Source of the DNA: Clostridia bacterium | Lineage (GTDB): Bacteria; Bacillota; Clostridia; Christensenellales; Borkfalkiaceae | Direction: 5' to 3' | Length of the DNA stretch: 62,563 nucleotides | Assembly: GCA_017399035.1 (NCBI GenBank) | Contig: JAFQEM010000010.1 | Span: forward strand, 1 to 62,563 | In this document: positions 27,199 through 36,667 of the stretch, piece by piece | Position numbering within the stretch: the stretch's first letter is position 1 | Layout of the letters: every line of letters begins with the position of its first letter | Notes under the pieces: model-generated | What the model was told of the DNA's origin: nothing | Seen by the model: only the letters and a program-made list of their open reading frames with translations | The model's database searches: none | Position numbers and translations under genes: made by a program

Positions 27199-28131
27199 TT
27201 AGCCTGCACGCATAACAAAGCGGTGCTTAACGGTAACTAAATATATAAACTCGCCGTCAACTTCTTTTACGCTAACTAAACTGTCAATCACGTTAAAATC
27301 TTCCGCATCACGCTCGGCAAAAAGCAAAGCCTTTTCTTCTTGCCCAGCCGAATTAAACTTATATTCAAAACTAGTTTGAGCAATAACCGAAACGCTACAT
27401 AAAACGTTTATTTTAACCGTCTGTTCTTTTATAACGGCTATGCCGTCAACCAAAAGGTCGCCCTTTTGAACCTTGTCGTTTACGTTTACAAGCGCAGTTC
27501 CCCTATAAACCTTAATGCTTTCTATAACACCGTCAACTTGTGAATATAGTGAATAAACGTTTCCGTTTAACCTTTCCACGTCGTCAGTAGAAAGCACCAG
27601 TTTAATATTAAGACTGTTGCCCGATTTTTGACAAGACACAAACGAAAGATGGCGGTTATTAGATAAAATGCTATCTTCTAATCTGCTTAAATCAACGTTT
27701 GCAAAACGAGTAAACTTTTTAATACCACAGCCGTATAAATATTCTCTAACTTCTCGCTCGTAAATACTTCCATTACCTGAAAAAGAAAAAGAAAATATAA
27801 TGCCGTCAAAATAATAAGCGGTAAGCGATATAATAATTGCGCCGATAAAAATACCTAGTGAACGATAGATTGCAAGCAAAGGATAAGCCTTGCCACCATC
27901 ACGCACTTTTTTAATATTATAGCACAATTCTTTTGTGATTGCAAAAAATTTTCGCCTATCTAACAAGTTTACCGACACAACCAACCGTTTATTGCCGTAT
28001 TTTTTGACGTTATAAAGGGTAACACCACGATTTTTTAAGGTATTTATAAGTCGGTCAAGGTTTAACCCACTAATTTCATAAGTGCTTTTAATACCGCCTA
28101 TATACGCTCTATCGACCTTATTTTTCCGCAA
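27199..28131 (-). CDS. yqfD: Sporulation protein YqfD
   Basis: About 310 residues from TTG 28131, which has AGGAG 10 nt upstream; a longer frame reaches 28176 inside yqfC. The N-terminal half matches YqfD: YEISGLNLDRLINTLKNRGVTLYNVKKYGNKRLVVSV. One membrane helix follows at about 95-115, then an exposed part ending in LVTVKHRF. In B. subtilis the yqfC-yqfD pair is expressed in the mother cell under sigma-E, and YqfD is needed for sporulation. It overlaps yqfC by about 34 nt. Confidence 0.85.
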   Translation of the reverse strand: MRKNKVDRAYIGGIKSTYEISGLNLDRLINTLKNRGVTLYNVKKYGNKRLVVSVNLLDRRKFFAITKELCYNIKKVRDGGKAYPLLAIYRSLGIFIGAIIISLTAYYFDGIIFSFSFSGNGSIYEREVREYLYGCGIKKFTRFANVDLSRLEDSILSNNRHLSFVSCQKSGNSLNIKLVLSTDDVERLNGNVYSLYSQVDGVIESIKVYRGTALVNVNDKVQKGDLLVDGIAVIKEQTVKINVLCSVSVIAQTSFEYKFNSAGQEEKALLFAERDAEDFNVIDSLVSVKEVDGEFIYLVTVKHRFVMRAG

Positions 28132-28358
28132 ATTACAACGTCTCCTGCGCAATATTTTTTTATGTAAAGCCCACACCCGCTAATAACCAAACCGCCACGC
28201 TTTAAGCACAGCGAAACTTCTTCGGGCGTGTAATGAGCAATAGAGCAAACGTTTTCAAAATACGCTGCGCCGTCGCCAAAAAGCACCGCCCTAAAACACG
28301 GCTCTTTGGGTATTTCGTCGGGCGAAAAACAACCCTTTATGTCTTCAATAAACCCCAA
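28098..28358 (-). CDS. yqfC: Sporulation protein YqfC
   Basis: 86 residues. The YTPEEVSLCLKRGGLVISGCGLYIKKYCAGDVVICGKI segment has the alternating beta pattern of YqfC. It is immediately upstream of, and overlapping, yqfD, the conserved arrangement in spore formers. A small cytoplasmic protein of unknown mechanism. Confidence 0.85.
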   Translation of the reverse strand: MGFIEDIKGCFSPDEIPKEPCFRAVLFGDGAAYFENVCSIAHYTPEEVSLCLKRGGLVISGCGLYIKKYCAGDVVICGKIRSIERI

Positions 28359-28424
28359 CTTCTTATCCCCCTATATTTATTTTTTTCTTTATCTATTATA
28401 TGGTTTATATCATTTTAAAATTAT

Positions 28425-28455
28425 AAAAGCGGATGAAAAATTTTCATCCGCTTTT
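28425..28455 (-). terminator. Terminator of the large surface protein gene
   Basis: Perfect 15-bp arms AAAAGCGGATGAAAA / TTTTCATCCGCTTTT, with flanking T- and A-rich sequence. Confidence 0.85.
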
Positions 28456-28478
28456 AGTTTTTTAAGTTTTAACTTAAA

Positions 28479-31322
28479 TTAGTTGTTATTGTAATTGTCG
28501 AAAGTAGTTACAGGAACGGGGGTTGTCCAAGTATCATCGTCAACATTTGCTTTTGCGTAGATACCGCCACCTTGTTGAGTGCTTGCTGAAGTAAGAGTAT
28601 TACCATTTGCAACGTTAGTTCCTTCAAATACAAGGTTAATGTATGCATTTTGAGATGCTTGTTTTAAAGCCATACCAAGGAAAGCAGATGCACCACAGTT
28701 GTCAACACCGTTGCCACCTTCTGCCGTTATAACGCTATCTATAACTGAACAACTTATAAATTTAATACTAGCAGGGTTGCTACCAGCGTTTCTACCTACA
28801 AGCCCTGAAACGTTGCACTTGCCAGTTACTCTACTGTTTATAACTTTTACATTATTTAATACTAAATCGCCATATACTTCGCCCCAAACAACACCAATAT
28901 GGAAGCCGTTGGTTGAAGAACTATCAACAGTTACGTTATCAAATGTAATATTCTTAAACTCCGTAGCACTACCACCTGTATTGTTCGCATGACCATTGAA
29001 TAAACCTTTGCCTTCAATTGTCAAATTGCTGATAGTATGTCCTTGACCATCAAAAACAAATCCGTTAGTATCTGTCGAGTGTGTTGTATGTCCTTTACCT
29101 ACCCAAGTTACGCCAGTCGCATCAATATTAGTCATAATCTTGATGGTTTTACCTTGCAACATATCGAGTAAACGTGCATCATCTAAACTATCGTTAAAAC
29201 TTTGAAGACCTTTTGCGGTATAGATATAATAGTTGCCTTGTGCGTCAGTACCAAAACCGTTAGAAACTTGTTTGAGAACTTCTTGGGCAACACCGTCAAT
29301 GGTGTATGTGCAACCTTCAACTACGGTTATTGCAACGTTTGACTTTTTAAATGTTGTATTTGTTACAGTTGCGCTACTAGTTCCTTCTGCTCTAAACCAA
29401 ATAAATGGAGCCGAAGAACCAACGGTAGAACCCGTTACGTTTATTATTGCTTTACCATTAGTTCTAATAAAGTAAATTGCACTATCGCTAACGGATACGT
29501 TAGAGTTTACAATATCAATGGGACCTGCCATTTGATTATTTATAAAACCTTCAGCATCAACCGTTCCGTTACAATTTATTATGTCAATGTCAGCGCTATA
29601 ACCAGATAAACACGGACCGTTTTCAAACGTACAATCTTTCAACGTTAAACCGAATATATGTTTCTGTCCGCCAGAACCACTTTGAATGAAGTCAAAATCT
29701 CTAAATGTGCATTTTTCAAACAAAACGTAATCTGCAGCGTTCAACAAACTTATTCCGTAAGTATCAGTAGTTTTATTGAAAACTATATTTTTGAAAATTG
29801 TTTCCGTTTGACCTACTTCCGCACGATATCCACCACCATTACCATTTGCATAAACGGTAACTAGACCTTTCATAACGGTTTCACCATTTTCAGCGCCTAC
29901 TAAAGTAACAAACGTAGTATCAATGTTATTAGCTTTAACAGTATTCCATCCAAATGTACTACTATCGCCCATGGTCCAACTTGGAATTTGTTTCAAAGTA
30001 TAGTCGCCAGTATATTCGCCTGCTGCCATATTTACGGTTACAGGGGTATTCCAATATAATTTGCTTGTATTGATTGCATTGATTGCATTTGCAAGTTCTG
30101 CATCGTTAGTTACGTTGAAATCACGGTTTACAATGATAGTTCCGTTATTTGTTACGGTTCCGTTAACAACGTTCTTATATGTATATTCATTTCCGTTATA
30201 TTCAGTACCTGAAACTATGCCGTTGTAATTAAGCGTAACGGTTGCACCGCTTGCTATGGTTACGTTTTCAACAGTAACAGCGTTGTTATCGTGTCCAACA
30301 AGTACGCCTGCACCATTATAAGTTTCGGTATAATGAGATTCTGCGAAAGGTACGAAATCTACAGTGTTGTTACCTGCAATAGTAACGTCTTTAATTAAAA
30401 TGCCACCTTCAGCTTGACCAGCAATTAAACCAACTTGTGCACCAGCCGACGCTACGTTTTCAAAAATAACGTTTTCAATAGTTGAGTTACCACCAAAATA
30501 AGAGATAAATCCGCTCTTGCCTACTTCATTTTTGCCACAGTTAAGATTTTTAATGGTGTTTCCTTGTCCATCAATATTTACCCATTGAGCACGAATAGGC
30601 GCCCAAGCGTATCCACTCATATCAAAAACGTCTTTAGCAAGAATAAACTCTAAATTTTGTCCTTCTCCGTGGGGAACGCTTGCAATAATGCTATTCATTA
30701 AGGTCATACCGATTTCGTCGTTAATTTGATATTTTCTTTCGCCAAGTTTAGTGAAAGGATTAACAACGGGGGCGTTGCCTTGAACTGCCTCAACGGTCAA
30801 TAAAAGATTTGCTTTTTTACCTTGATAAAGGTTGTCTATGTCTGAACCTTTTTTAGGGAAACTGATTTTTACCGTCAAATCTTCTACGTCTGCGGTGTTT
30901 GCTGCAAGTTCTGCCCAGTTAGTGTAACCTGTGTTAGAGATAACGTTTCCGTCTGCATCTTTAATTTCTACTTTAAGAGCAGGCGCAAGTTCTCCGTCAA
31001 ATTTAGTTACTATTCTGTATTTAACGTTTACATCGCTAGTGCTGTTTACGTCAATATTGAAAGTAACGTAGTCGTTGGGCGTCATACCAGTCAAAGCAAA
31101 TCCGCCTTGTCCGTCTTCAACAACTGCAAAACTATCGTTTGCTGAGTCTTCCAAACTACCCTGTTCAACTTTGGTTGCAGTTGCGGTTACGCTTACAGTA
31201 CCAGAAGTAACTGCAATGTTTACTTTTGATTCACTTGTAAATAATGCGAACGTTGCCCCACAAATGAGCGAAAAACACATTACTATCGAGAGAATCGAAG
31301 TGAGTAAAAGTCTTTTCTTCAT
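28479..31322 (-). CDS. Secreted TasA/camelysin-like plus parallel beta-helix surface protein
   Basis: 947 residues. A signal sequence of the SipW-dependent type (MKKRLLLTSILSIVMCFSLI then GATFALFTSES) leads into a TasA/camelysin-like beta domain (about 30-185, VTSGTVSVTATATK ... TPNDYVTFNI). The remainder is a long right-handed beta-helix with GLUG-like turns (FDGQGHTISNLTIEGKGLF, SGLVGRNAG). There is no LPXTG motif or C-terminal membrane anchor. Likely an extracellular fibre or adhesin; the ligand is unknown. A SipW-type peptidase gene is not in this window. Expression should depend on the poly-G promoter upstream. Confidence 0.85.
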   Translation of the reverse strand: MKKRLLLTSILSIVMCFSLICGATFALFTSESKVNIAVTSGTVSVTATATKVEQGSLEDSANDSFAVVEDGQGGFALTGMTPNDYVTFNIDVNSTSDVNVKYRIVTKFDGELAPALKVEIKDADGNVISNTGYTNWAELAANTADVEDLTVKISFPKKGSDIDNLYQGKKANLLLTVEAVQGNAPVVNPFTKLGERKYQINDEIGMTLMNSIIASVPHGEGQNLEFILAKDVFDMSGYAWAPIRAQWVNIDGQGNTIKNLNCGKNEVGKSGFISYFGGNSTIENVIFENVASAGAQVGLIAGQAEGGILIKDVTIAGNNTVDFVPFAESHYTETYNGAGVLVGHDNNAVTVENVTIASGATVTLNYNGIVSGTEYNGNEYTYKNVVNGTVTNNGTIIVNRDFNVTNDAELANAINAINTSKLYWNTPVTVNMAAGEYTGDYTLKQIPSWTMGDSSTFGWNTVKANNIDTTFVTLVGAENGETVMKGLVTVYANGNGGGYRAEVGQTETIFKNIVFNKTTDTYGISLLNAADYVLFEKCTFRDFDFIQSGSGGQKHIFGLTLKDCTFENGPCLSGYSADIDIINCNGTVDAEGFINNQMAGPIDIVNSNVSVSDSAIYFIRTNGKAIINVTGSTVGSSAPFIWFRAEGTSSATVTNTTFKKSNVAITVVEGCTYTIDGVAQEVLKQVSNGFGTDAQGNYYIYTAKGLQSFNDSLDDARLLDMLQGKTIKIMTNIDATGVTWVGKGHTTHSTDTNGFVFDGQGHTISNLTIEGKGLFNGHANNTGGSATEFKNITFDNVTVDSSSTNGFHIGVVWGEVYGDLVLNNVKVINSRVTGKCNVSGLVGRNAGSNPASIKFISCSVIDSVITAEGGNGVDNCGASAFLGMALKQASQNAYINLVFEGTNVANGNTLTSASTQQGGGIYAKANVDDDTWTTPVPVTTFDNYNNN

Positions 31323-31355
31323 TTTTCTTTCTCCTTTTTCTAGTTTTTTAGTTTA

Positions 31356-31405
31356 GCGCGCTAGCATATACCTATTATATACGTACATACGCACGCGCAC
31401 GCATT
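31356..31405. other. Alternating purine-pyrimidine tract in the 5' leader
   Basis: About 50 bp dominated by GC, AC/GT and AT/TA steps, including GCGCGC, TATATACGTACATACG and CACGCGCACGC. This is the sequence type that adopts left-handed Z-DNA under negative supercoiling. It lies between the predicted transcript start and the start codon of the 947-residue protein. Confidence 0.55.
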
Positions 31406-31421
31406 GAAAAATGGTACAAAC

Positions 31422-31451
31422 AGTATACCCCCCCCCCTGCCAATTTGTCAA
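31422..31451 (-). promoter_or_regulatory. Promoter with G10 homopolymer spacer (predicted phase-variable)
   Basis: Minus strand: TTGACA (31446-31451), 18-bp spacer, TATACT (31422-31427). Ten of the spacer bases are one uninterrupted G run (31428-31437) that abuts the -10 box. Loss of one G would give the optimal 17-bp spacing. Slippage in the run would change promoter strength stepwise. Confidence 0.85.
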
Positions 31452-31509
31452 GTATTTTTTATAGTTTTTTTAATTTGCGTCTTTATAAAGCCGTATTCAA
31501 TTAAATAAA

Positions 31510-31546
31510 AAAACGGTTTTGTGCCACAAAAACACGCAACCGTTTT
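31510..31546 (-). terminator. Terminator at the end of the aro operon
   Basis: Outer stem AAAACGGTT/AACCGTTTT and inner TTTGTG/CACAAA pairing, with a 7-T run on the minus strand. It lies about 45 nt after aroQ. Confidence 0.75.
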
Positions 31547-31591
31547 GCTTTTTTGTTTATTTTTTGGTCAAATTTCAATATTTTTTAAATT

Positions 31592-32023
31592 TTAACCTTT
31601 TAACGACTTTAATTCGTCAATAGCCAAATTATAACCCTCAAAGCCTTTGCCTGTTATAGTTTTAACCGCAAACTCTTTAACAAAAGATATTTTTCTAAAA
31701 TCTTCACGCTCGTTGACTTCTGTTATATGAACTTCTACGGTAGGAATATTTACAGACTTAAGCGCATCTAAAATAGCAACGCTAGTATGAGTGTAAGCGC
31801 CTGGATTTATAACTATTCCGTCAAACTTATTATAAGCCTTTTGAATTTTAGTTACTATTGCGCCCTCGTAATTAGACTGATAACACTTTACGCTTACCCC
31901 CACGTTTTTTGCGTGAGTTTTTATTAACGAAAGCAAATCTTTATAACTTTGTTTTCCGTAAAGATTTTTTTCTCTTATGCCCAACATATTTAAGTTAGGT
32001 CCGTTAATAACTAAAATTTTCAT
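31592..32023 (-). CDS. aroQ: Type II 3-dehydroquinate dehydratase
   Basis: 143 residues. It has the dodecameric type II signature [12 protein letters not shown] at the start, then [17 protein letters not shown] and [11 protein letters not shown]. It dehydrates 3-dehydroquinate to 3-dehydroshikimate, step 3 of the shikimate pathway. It is the last gene of the operon, coupled to aroE-aroK by a 4-nt ATGA overlap. Confidence 0.97.
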   Translation of the reverse strand: MKILVINGPNLNMLGIREKNLYGKQSYKDLLSLIKTHAKNVGVSVKCYQSNYEGAIVTKIQKAYNKFDGIVINPGAYTHTSVAILDALKSVNIPTVEVHITEVNEREDFRKISFVKEFAVKTITGKGFEGYNLAIDELKSLKG

Positions 32024-33246
32024 AAATTTTCTAACACCCCTTTGACTGCCAACTCTAATTCGCTATTGTTGTCAATCTTTTTATCTGCAAAATATTCGTA
32101 ATTTTCTTTGCGCTCTAAATAAAGTTTTTCAACCGTTTGCCTATCCTTTGAAAGCGGTCTGCCCTCGGCAACAAGTTTTTCAACGCTACGCTGTATCCAA
32201 AATATTTTGCCGTTACTCTTTAACGGAAAATAATTTTCTCTATTTTTTATAACGCCACCACCCGTTGCAATAACTTTGCCCGTGGTTAAGCCAACTTCTC
32301 TTAAAACTTCGCTCTCTAACTTTCTAAACTCTTCTTCGCCTTTCGTTGCAAAAATTTCGGCAATTTCCATGCCCGCTTTTTTTATTATTTCTTGGTCAGT
32401 ATCTATAAATTCTCGGTTAAGGGTGCTTGCAACTGCTTTGCCTATCGTACTTTTGCCACAACCGGGCATACCTATAAGCACAACGTTTTGCATATCGCTA
32501 GACAGTTTTTTAACTATCGGCTCAATAACCTCTTGACTTACGCAAACGTCTAAAAACTTTTCCATTGCGTATTTGGCTTGAGCAACAAGCATAGGCAATC
32601 CGTTTGAATACGCAACGCCTCTTTGCTTTGCTTGATACAATAGTTTTGTCAATGCAGGGTTATAAACGGCGTCGGCAACACCCGTTAGCATAGAAAAAGC
32701 AGATAAATCTATTTTACACTCGTAGTTGTTAGGATACATACCCACGGGTGTGGTATTTATTACAACTTCGCTTTCTTTTGCAGTATCTTTATAGTTATCA
32801 TAATTGATTTCGCCCGTGCGTGATAATATCTTTACACTCTTTGCGCCAAGGCTTGTTGCAACTGCGCGCGCGGTTGCGCTTGTTCCGCCACTGCCTAAAA
32901 TTAAAACGTTTTTATCTTTAACCACTATACCCGCTCTGTCGAGCATATATTTCATACCGTCAAAATCGGTGTTGAACCCTAAAATTTTACCATTTCTATA
33001 CATAACGGTATTTACTGCGCCTATTGCCTTTGCGCGCTCGTCAACGTAGTCAAGATATGGTATAACGTCTTTTTTATAAGGAATTGTAACGTTAAAACCA
33101 TCAAGTTTACCGCTCAAAACAAACTCTTTTATATCTTCGGGCTTAATTTCATAAAGTTCGTATGAATAATCACCCAAAAGCGAGTGGATAGGTTTAGAAA
33201 AACTGTGTTTTAACGTTTTTCCGATAAGTCCAAATTTTTTAGTCAT
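32020..33246 (-). CDS. aroEK: Fused shikimate dehydrogenase-shikimate kinase
   Basis: 408 residues. The first ~245 are Aro[30 protein letters not shown] with the catalytic Lys, NTDFDGM, and the NADP-binding [14 protein letters not shown]. From about residue 250 the chain is AroK: Walker [19 protein letters not shown], and [10 protein letters not shown]. It therefore performs steps 4 and 5 (dehydroshikimate to shikimate to shikimate-3-phosphate). Usually these are separate proteins. No frameshift or in-frame stop at the junction. It lies 3 nt downstream of pheA. Confidence 0.95.
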   Translation of the reverse strand: MTKKFGLIGKTLKHSFSKPIHSLLGDYSYELYEIKPEDIKEFVLSGKLDGFNVTIPYKKDVIPYLDYVDERAKAIGAVNTVMYRNGKILGFNTDFDGMKYMLDRAGIVVKDKNVLILGSGGTSATARAVATSLGAKSVKILSRTGEINYDNYKDTAKESEVVINTTPVGMYPNNYECKIDLSAFSMLTGVADAVYNPALTKLLYQAKQRGVAYSNGLPMLVAQAKYAMEKFLDVCVSQEVIEPIVKKLSSDMQNVVLIGMPGCGKSTIGKAVASTLNREFIDTDQEIIKKAGMEIAEIFATKGEEEFRKLESEVLREVGLTTGKVIATGGGVIKNRENYFPLKSNGKIFWIQRSVEKLVAEGRPLSKDRQTVEKLYLERKENYEYFADKKIDNNSELELAVKGVLENL

Positions 33247-33249
33247 AAC

Positions 33250-34395
33250 TTAAAGCACTTCTCCATATGCGCCGAGGAAAGTAAATTGCTCGGTAGAATT
33301 ATCTAGTTCACAAAGAAGATTTTGAACGCCCTTTTGCTTAATATCACAGTTAAAGTCAAAATAGAACATAAATTCAAAACTTGAACCGACTATAGGGCGA
33401 GATTCCAACTTGGTTAAGTTTATGCCTAAATTAGAGAATTTTGCAAGCAATTTATTAAGACTACCAGGTGCGTTTTGTGGCAACGTGGTCATAATGCTTA
33501 TCTTGTTTGCGCCCTCGTAAAATTCCATTTCTTTAGCGATAAGTATAAAACGAGTATAGTTATGGTCGCTGTCTTGAACGTTGGTTTCTAAAAGTTTTAA
33601 GCCGTAAAGGTCTGCGCACTCTCTTGAAGACAAAGCCGCAACGTCACTTCTTCCGCTATCTGCAACCATCTTTGACGCAACCGCCGTGTTAGAGCAAGCA
33701 ATTATTTCTGCATTTTTAAATTGTTCAAGATATTTTTTGCATTGAGAAAGGGCCTGTTCGTGCGAATAAATAATTTTAATATCTTCTTTCTTTGCATCTT
33801 TATTTGCAATCAAATTATGAGAGATAGAAAGTCTAACGCTTCTAACGATATAAAATTTATGCTCTTTCATAAGGTCGTAAACTTGATTTACAGAACCTGC
33901 AGAACTATTTTCGATAGGCAACACACCGTATTTGCAAAAACCCTTTTCAACAGCAGAAAACACACCTTCAAAATTCTTAAAATACGTTATGTCTGCAAGT
34001 TCAAACAACTTATCCGCAGCAATGCCCGAATACGCACCCGTTACGCCTTGGCAAGCAACCTTTGCTTTAACTGGAAATTTTAACTCGCCTTTACTTAGCG
34101 CATTTTGAATTTTATCGCCTATTTCCGAACGATATTCGGCGTTCATTGTTTGATAAGCCTTGCTAGTTTCAAAAATAGTTTCAAACACTCTTTTAAGATA
34201 AACTTGCTTTTCTTCGCCAACCTTTTCAGAAACTCGTAGCAAAATTTTTCTTTCTCTATCGGGGTCGTTCACCGCTTTGCCCGTTTGCTTTTTAGCCTCG
34301 CTAACCTGCGCCACAAGTTGCATACGTTGTTCGTAAAGCGTTGCAATTTGGTCGTCAATTATGTCAATATTTTTTCTGATGTCGCTTAATTCCAT
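33250..34395 (-). CDS. pheA: Bifunctional chorismate mutase/prephenate dehydratase (P-protein)
   Basis: 381 residues. The N-terminal AroQ-type chorismate mutase spans about 1-85 (LSDIRKNIDIIDDQIATLYEQR). Prephenate dehydratase follows with GVTGAYSGIAADKLF, VLPIENSSAGSVNQVYDLM and NYTRFILIAKE. A C-terminal ACT domain contains ESRPIVGSSFEFMFYFD, the site of phenylalanine feedback in this family. It makes phenylpyruvate. A usual TRF motif is present. Confidence 0.96.
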   Translation of the reverse strand: MELSDIRKNIDIIDDQIATLYEQRMQLVAQVSEAKKQTGKAVNDPDRERKILLRVSEKVGEEKQVYLKRVFETIFETSKAYQTMNAEYRSEIGDKIQNALSKGELKFPVKAKVACQGVTGAYSGIAADKLFELADITYFKNFEGVFSAVEKGFCKYGVLPIENSSAGSVNQVYDLMKEHKFYIVRSVRLSISHNLIANKDAKKEDIKIIYSHEQALSQCKKYLEQFKNAEIIACSNTAVASKMVADSGRSDVAALSSRECADLYGLKLLETNVQDSDHNYTRFILIAKEMEFYEGANKISIMTTLPQNAPGSLNKLLAKFSNLGINLTKLESRPIVGSSFEFMFYFDFNCDIKQKGVQNLLCELDNSTEQFTFLGAYGEVL

Positions 34396-34407
34396 TTTTA
34401 TTTCTCC

Positions 34408-35484
34408 TTATAAAACGTCGTATATTGCTATTGATGCAATAGCCTCTATTACGGGAACAGCCCTTGGCGTAATGCACGCGTCGTGCCTGCCCTCAATTTT
34501 AAGTTTTACGTTTTTCTTTTCTACCATATCAATAGTGTCTTGTTCTTTGCCGATACTAGGCGTAGGCTTAATAGCAACCCTAAACGTTATGGGCATTCCG
34601 TTAGCAATTCCACCGTTTATTCCACCGTTATGGTTAGTTTTAGTTTTTACATTTTCGCCGTCGTAATAAAACTCGTCGTTTGCTTGACTTCCACGCATTG
34701 AACTTATTTCAAAACCCGTTCCAAATTCAATACCCTTTACGGCAGGAACAGCAAACGCTAATTGCGATATTACGCTCTCTATACTGTCAAACATATATTC
34801 GCCAACGCCCACGGGTACGCCAGTTATTACGCAGTCTATAATCCCACCAACCGAATCACAATCCATACGCGCTTTTTCAATTTCTTCAAACATTGCGTCT
34901 AAATCATTTTGGTCAATCACGGGAAAATTTTTATCCCCTACAGGAATAACTTCGCCAAAAACGTCTTTATAACTTTTGCCTTTGACCTTTCCTATCTGTG
35001 ATATGAACGCCGTTACTTTGATGCCTTTTTTCTCAAGTAACTGTTTGCAAATTCCACCCGCAATACACATAGGCGCGGTTAGTCTACCTGAAAATTTACC
35101 ACCGCCACGATGGTCAAATCCGTCGCCATACTTACTCCAAGCAACAAAATCTGCGTGAGATGGACGAGGCGTTTTGACAACGTTGTTATAATCTTGACTT
35201 CTTTGAGAAGTATTTTTTATAACCGCTTTAAATTCACCGCAAAACTTTTGCCCGTCAAAACCATTTTCTATAATAACCTTATCGGGTTCTATGCGTTTAG
35301 TTGAATAAGCGGTGTTTTTTGCGCTACGGCGAGCCATAAATTCTTGCAAAACTTCAAAATCTGCACACTCACCGTCAAGACCGCTCACCTTTACGCCTAT
35401 TTCTTGCCCGTGCGACGCACCAAAGACTTCCACTTTTAATTTATTTCCGTTATAAACGGAAAATTGTTTATCGTTAAATTGCAT
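34408..35484 (-). CDS. aroC: Chorismate synthase
   Basis: 358 residues from ATG 35484. The longer frame upstream runs antiparallel-free through aroA in another frame and is not part of the protein. It has the FMN/active-site motifs GASHGQEIGV, RPSHAD, GGGKFSGRLTAP and MRGSQANDEF. It converts EPSP to chorismate using reduced FMN. It overlaps aroA by 11 nt; translation is likely coupled. Confidence 0.96.
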   Translation of the reverse strand: MQFNDKQFSVYNGNKLKVEVFGASHGQEIGVKVSGLDGECADFEVLQEFMARRSAKNTAYSTKRIEPDKVIIENGFDGQKFCGEFKAVIKNTSQRSQDYNNVVKTPRPSHADFVAWSKYGDGFDHRGGGKFSGRLTAPMCIAGGICKQLLEKKGIKVTAFISQIGKVKGKSYKDVFGEVIPVGDKNFPVIDQNDLDAMFEEIEKARMDCDSVGGIIDCVITGVPVGVGEYMFDSIESVISQLAFAVPAVKGIEFGTGFEISSMRGSQANDEFYYDGENVKTKTNHNGGINGGIANGMPITFRVAIKPTPSIGKEQDTIDMVEKKNVKLKIEGRHDACITPRAVPVIEAIASIAIYDVL

Positions 35485-36667
35485 TTGCCTTACCCCCGAG
35501 TGAGTTGTAATCTTCAAAAAAGGTAGGATACGACTTATTTGCAGATTGCGCGTCAATAATTTCTGAAACGCCTTGCGCCCCCAAAGCAAGAATTGCTGAT
35601 GACATTGCAAGCCTGTGGTCGTTAAACGTATCTGCGCAACCACATATAGGCTTTCCACCGTAAACCGTAAAGTTTTCGCCGTCGCAGTCCCCTTTAATTC
35701 CAAAACTTTTTAACATAGCAAGCGTACTCTCAATTCTGTCGCTCTCTTTTATTTTTAATCTGCTTACGTTTTTGATTACGCTTACACCGTCGGCATACGC
35801 CCCAAGCACGGCGGTTATAGGCACTAAATCAGGGCAATCTTCTGCGTCGTAAGTAAAGGCTTTAAGTTTGCTCTTTTTTACGGTAATTCCGCAATCGCTA
35901 ATTTCAACGTTTGCCCCTGCAAGTTTTAGCACGTCTATTATTTGTTTATCACCTTGTTTGCTTGAAAGGTTTAAGCCTTTTACCGTGATATTGCCGTTTA
36001 TTGCGCCAGCGCAAAGGAAAAACGCCGAATTAGACCAGTCGCCCTCAGGGCTACCGTTGCCCTTATAAACTTGATTACCTTTTATCTTAAATCCGTTTTC
36101 TTGCTTAATAATTTCAATGTCAAACTTATCTAATACTTCAAGGGTAATTTCAACGTAGGGCGCAGACACCAACGGCGTGGTTAAAACTATTTCACTGTCG
36201 CCGTCAAGGGTGGGCAACGCCATAAGTAACCCCGATACGTATTGAGAACTTATATCCCCACGAATACGATATATTCCACTCGTCAACTTACCCTTTAATT
36301 TAATGCAATCGTCTTGTTTTATCTCAACACCGTGTTCACGCATAACCGCAAATAATTCTGCGTTGGGTCTTTGCATAAGTTTTCCGTGGCCGATAAACGT
36401 ATATTCTCCGCCAAGCACAGCGCAAAGCGGTAGCATAAACCTTAACGTAGAACCCGACTCTCCACAGTCAATCACGTTCACTTTTTTTAATAGACCACGT
36501 AAACAGTTTTCCGTTATGGTAATATCGTTTGAAGTAAAACCGCCACAGCACGCGTCGGGGTTGTTACCTGCAAAAAAATTACAAATTGCTATTCTGTGTG
36601 CGTAAGATTTTGAAGGAATTGCATTTATAACGCCAGATAGAAAGGCGTTTTGTATTTTTACGTTCAA
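35474..36667 (-). CDS. aroA: EPSP synthase (3-phosphoshikimate 1-carboxyvinyltransferase)
   Basis: 397 residues from TTG 36667, chosen because GGGGG lies 8 nt upstream and the protein then starts LNVKIQNAFLSGVINAIPSKSYAHR, the family opening. An alternative TTG at 36682 lacks a ribosome site. The motifs GESGSTLRFMLPLC (PEP site) and SDRIESTLAMLKSFG are present, with FNDHRLAMS near the end. It joins PEP to shikimate-3-phosphate. The TTG overlaps the aroB stop (ATTGA). Confidence 0.94.
   Translation of the reverse strand: MNVKIQNAFLSGVINAIPSKSYAHRIAICNFFAGNNPDACCGGFTSNDITITENCLRGLLKKVNVIDCGESGSTLRFMLPLCAVLGGEYTFIGHGKLMQRPNAELFAVMREHGVEIKQDDCIKLKGKLTSGIYRIRGDISSQYVSGLLMALPTLDGDSEIVLTTPLVSAPYVEITLEVLDKFDIEIIKQENGFKIKGNQVYKGNGSPEGDWSNSAFFLCAGAINGNITVKGLNLSSKQGDKQIIDVLKLAGANVEISDCGITVKKSKLKAFTYDAEDCPDLVPITAVLGAYADGVSVIKNVSRLKIKESDRIESTLAMLKSFGIKGDCDGENFTVYGGKPICGCADTFNDHRLAMSSAILALGAQGVSEIIDAQSANKSYPTFFEDYNSLGGKANAI

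Noticed and set aside
35485-35703. 73-residue extension of chorismate synthase
   Set aside because: It lies in a different frame over aroA, and the family begins at the residue coded from 35484.
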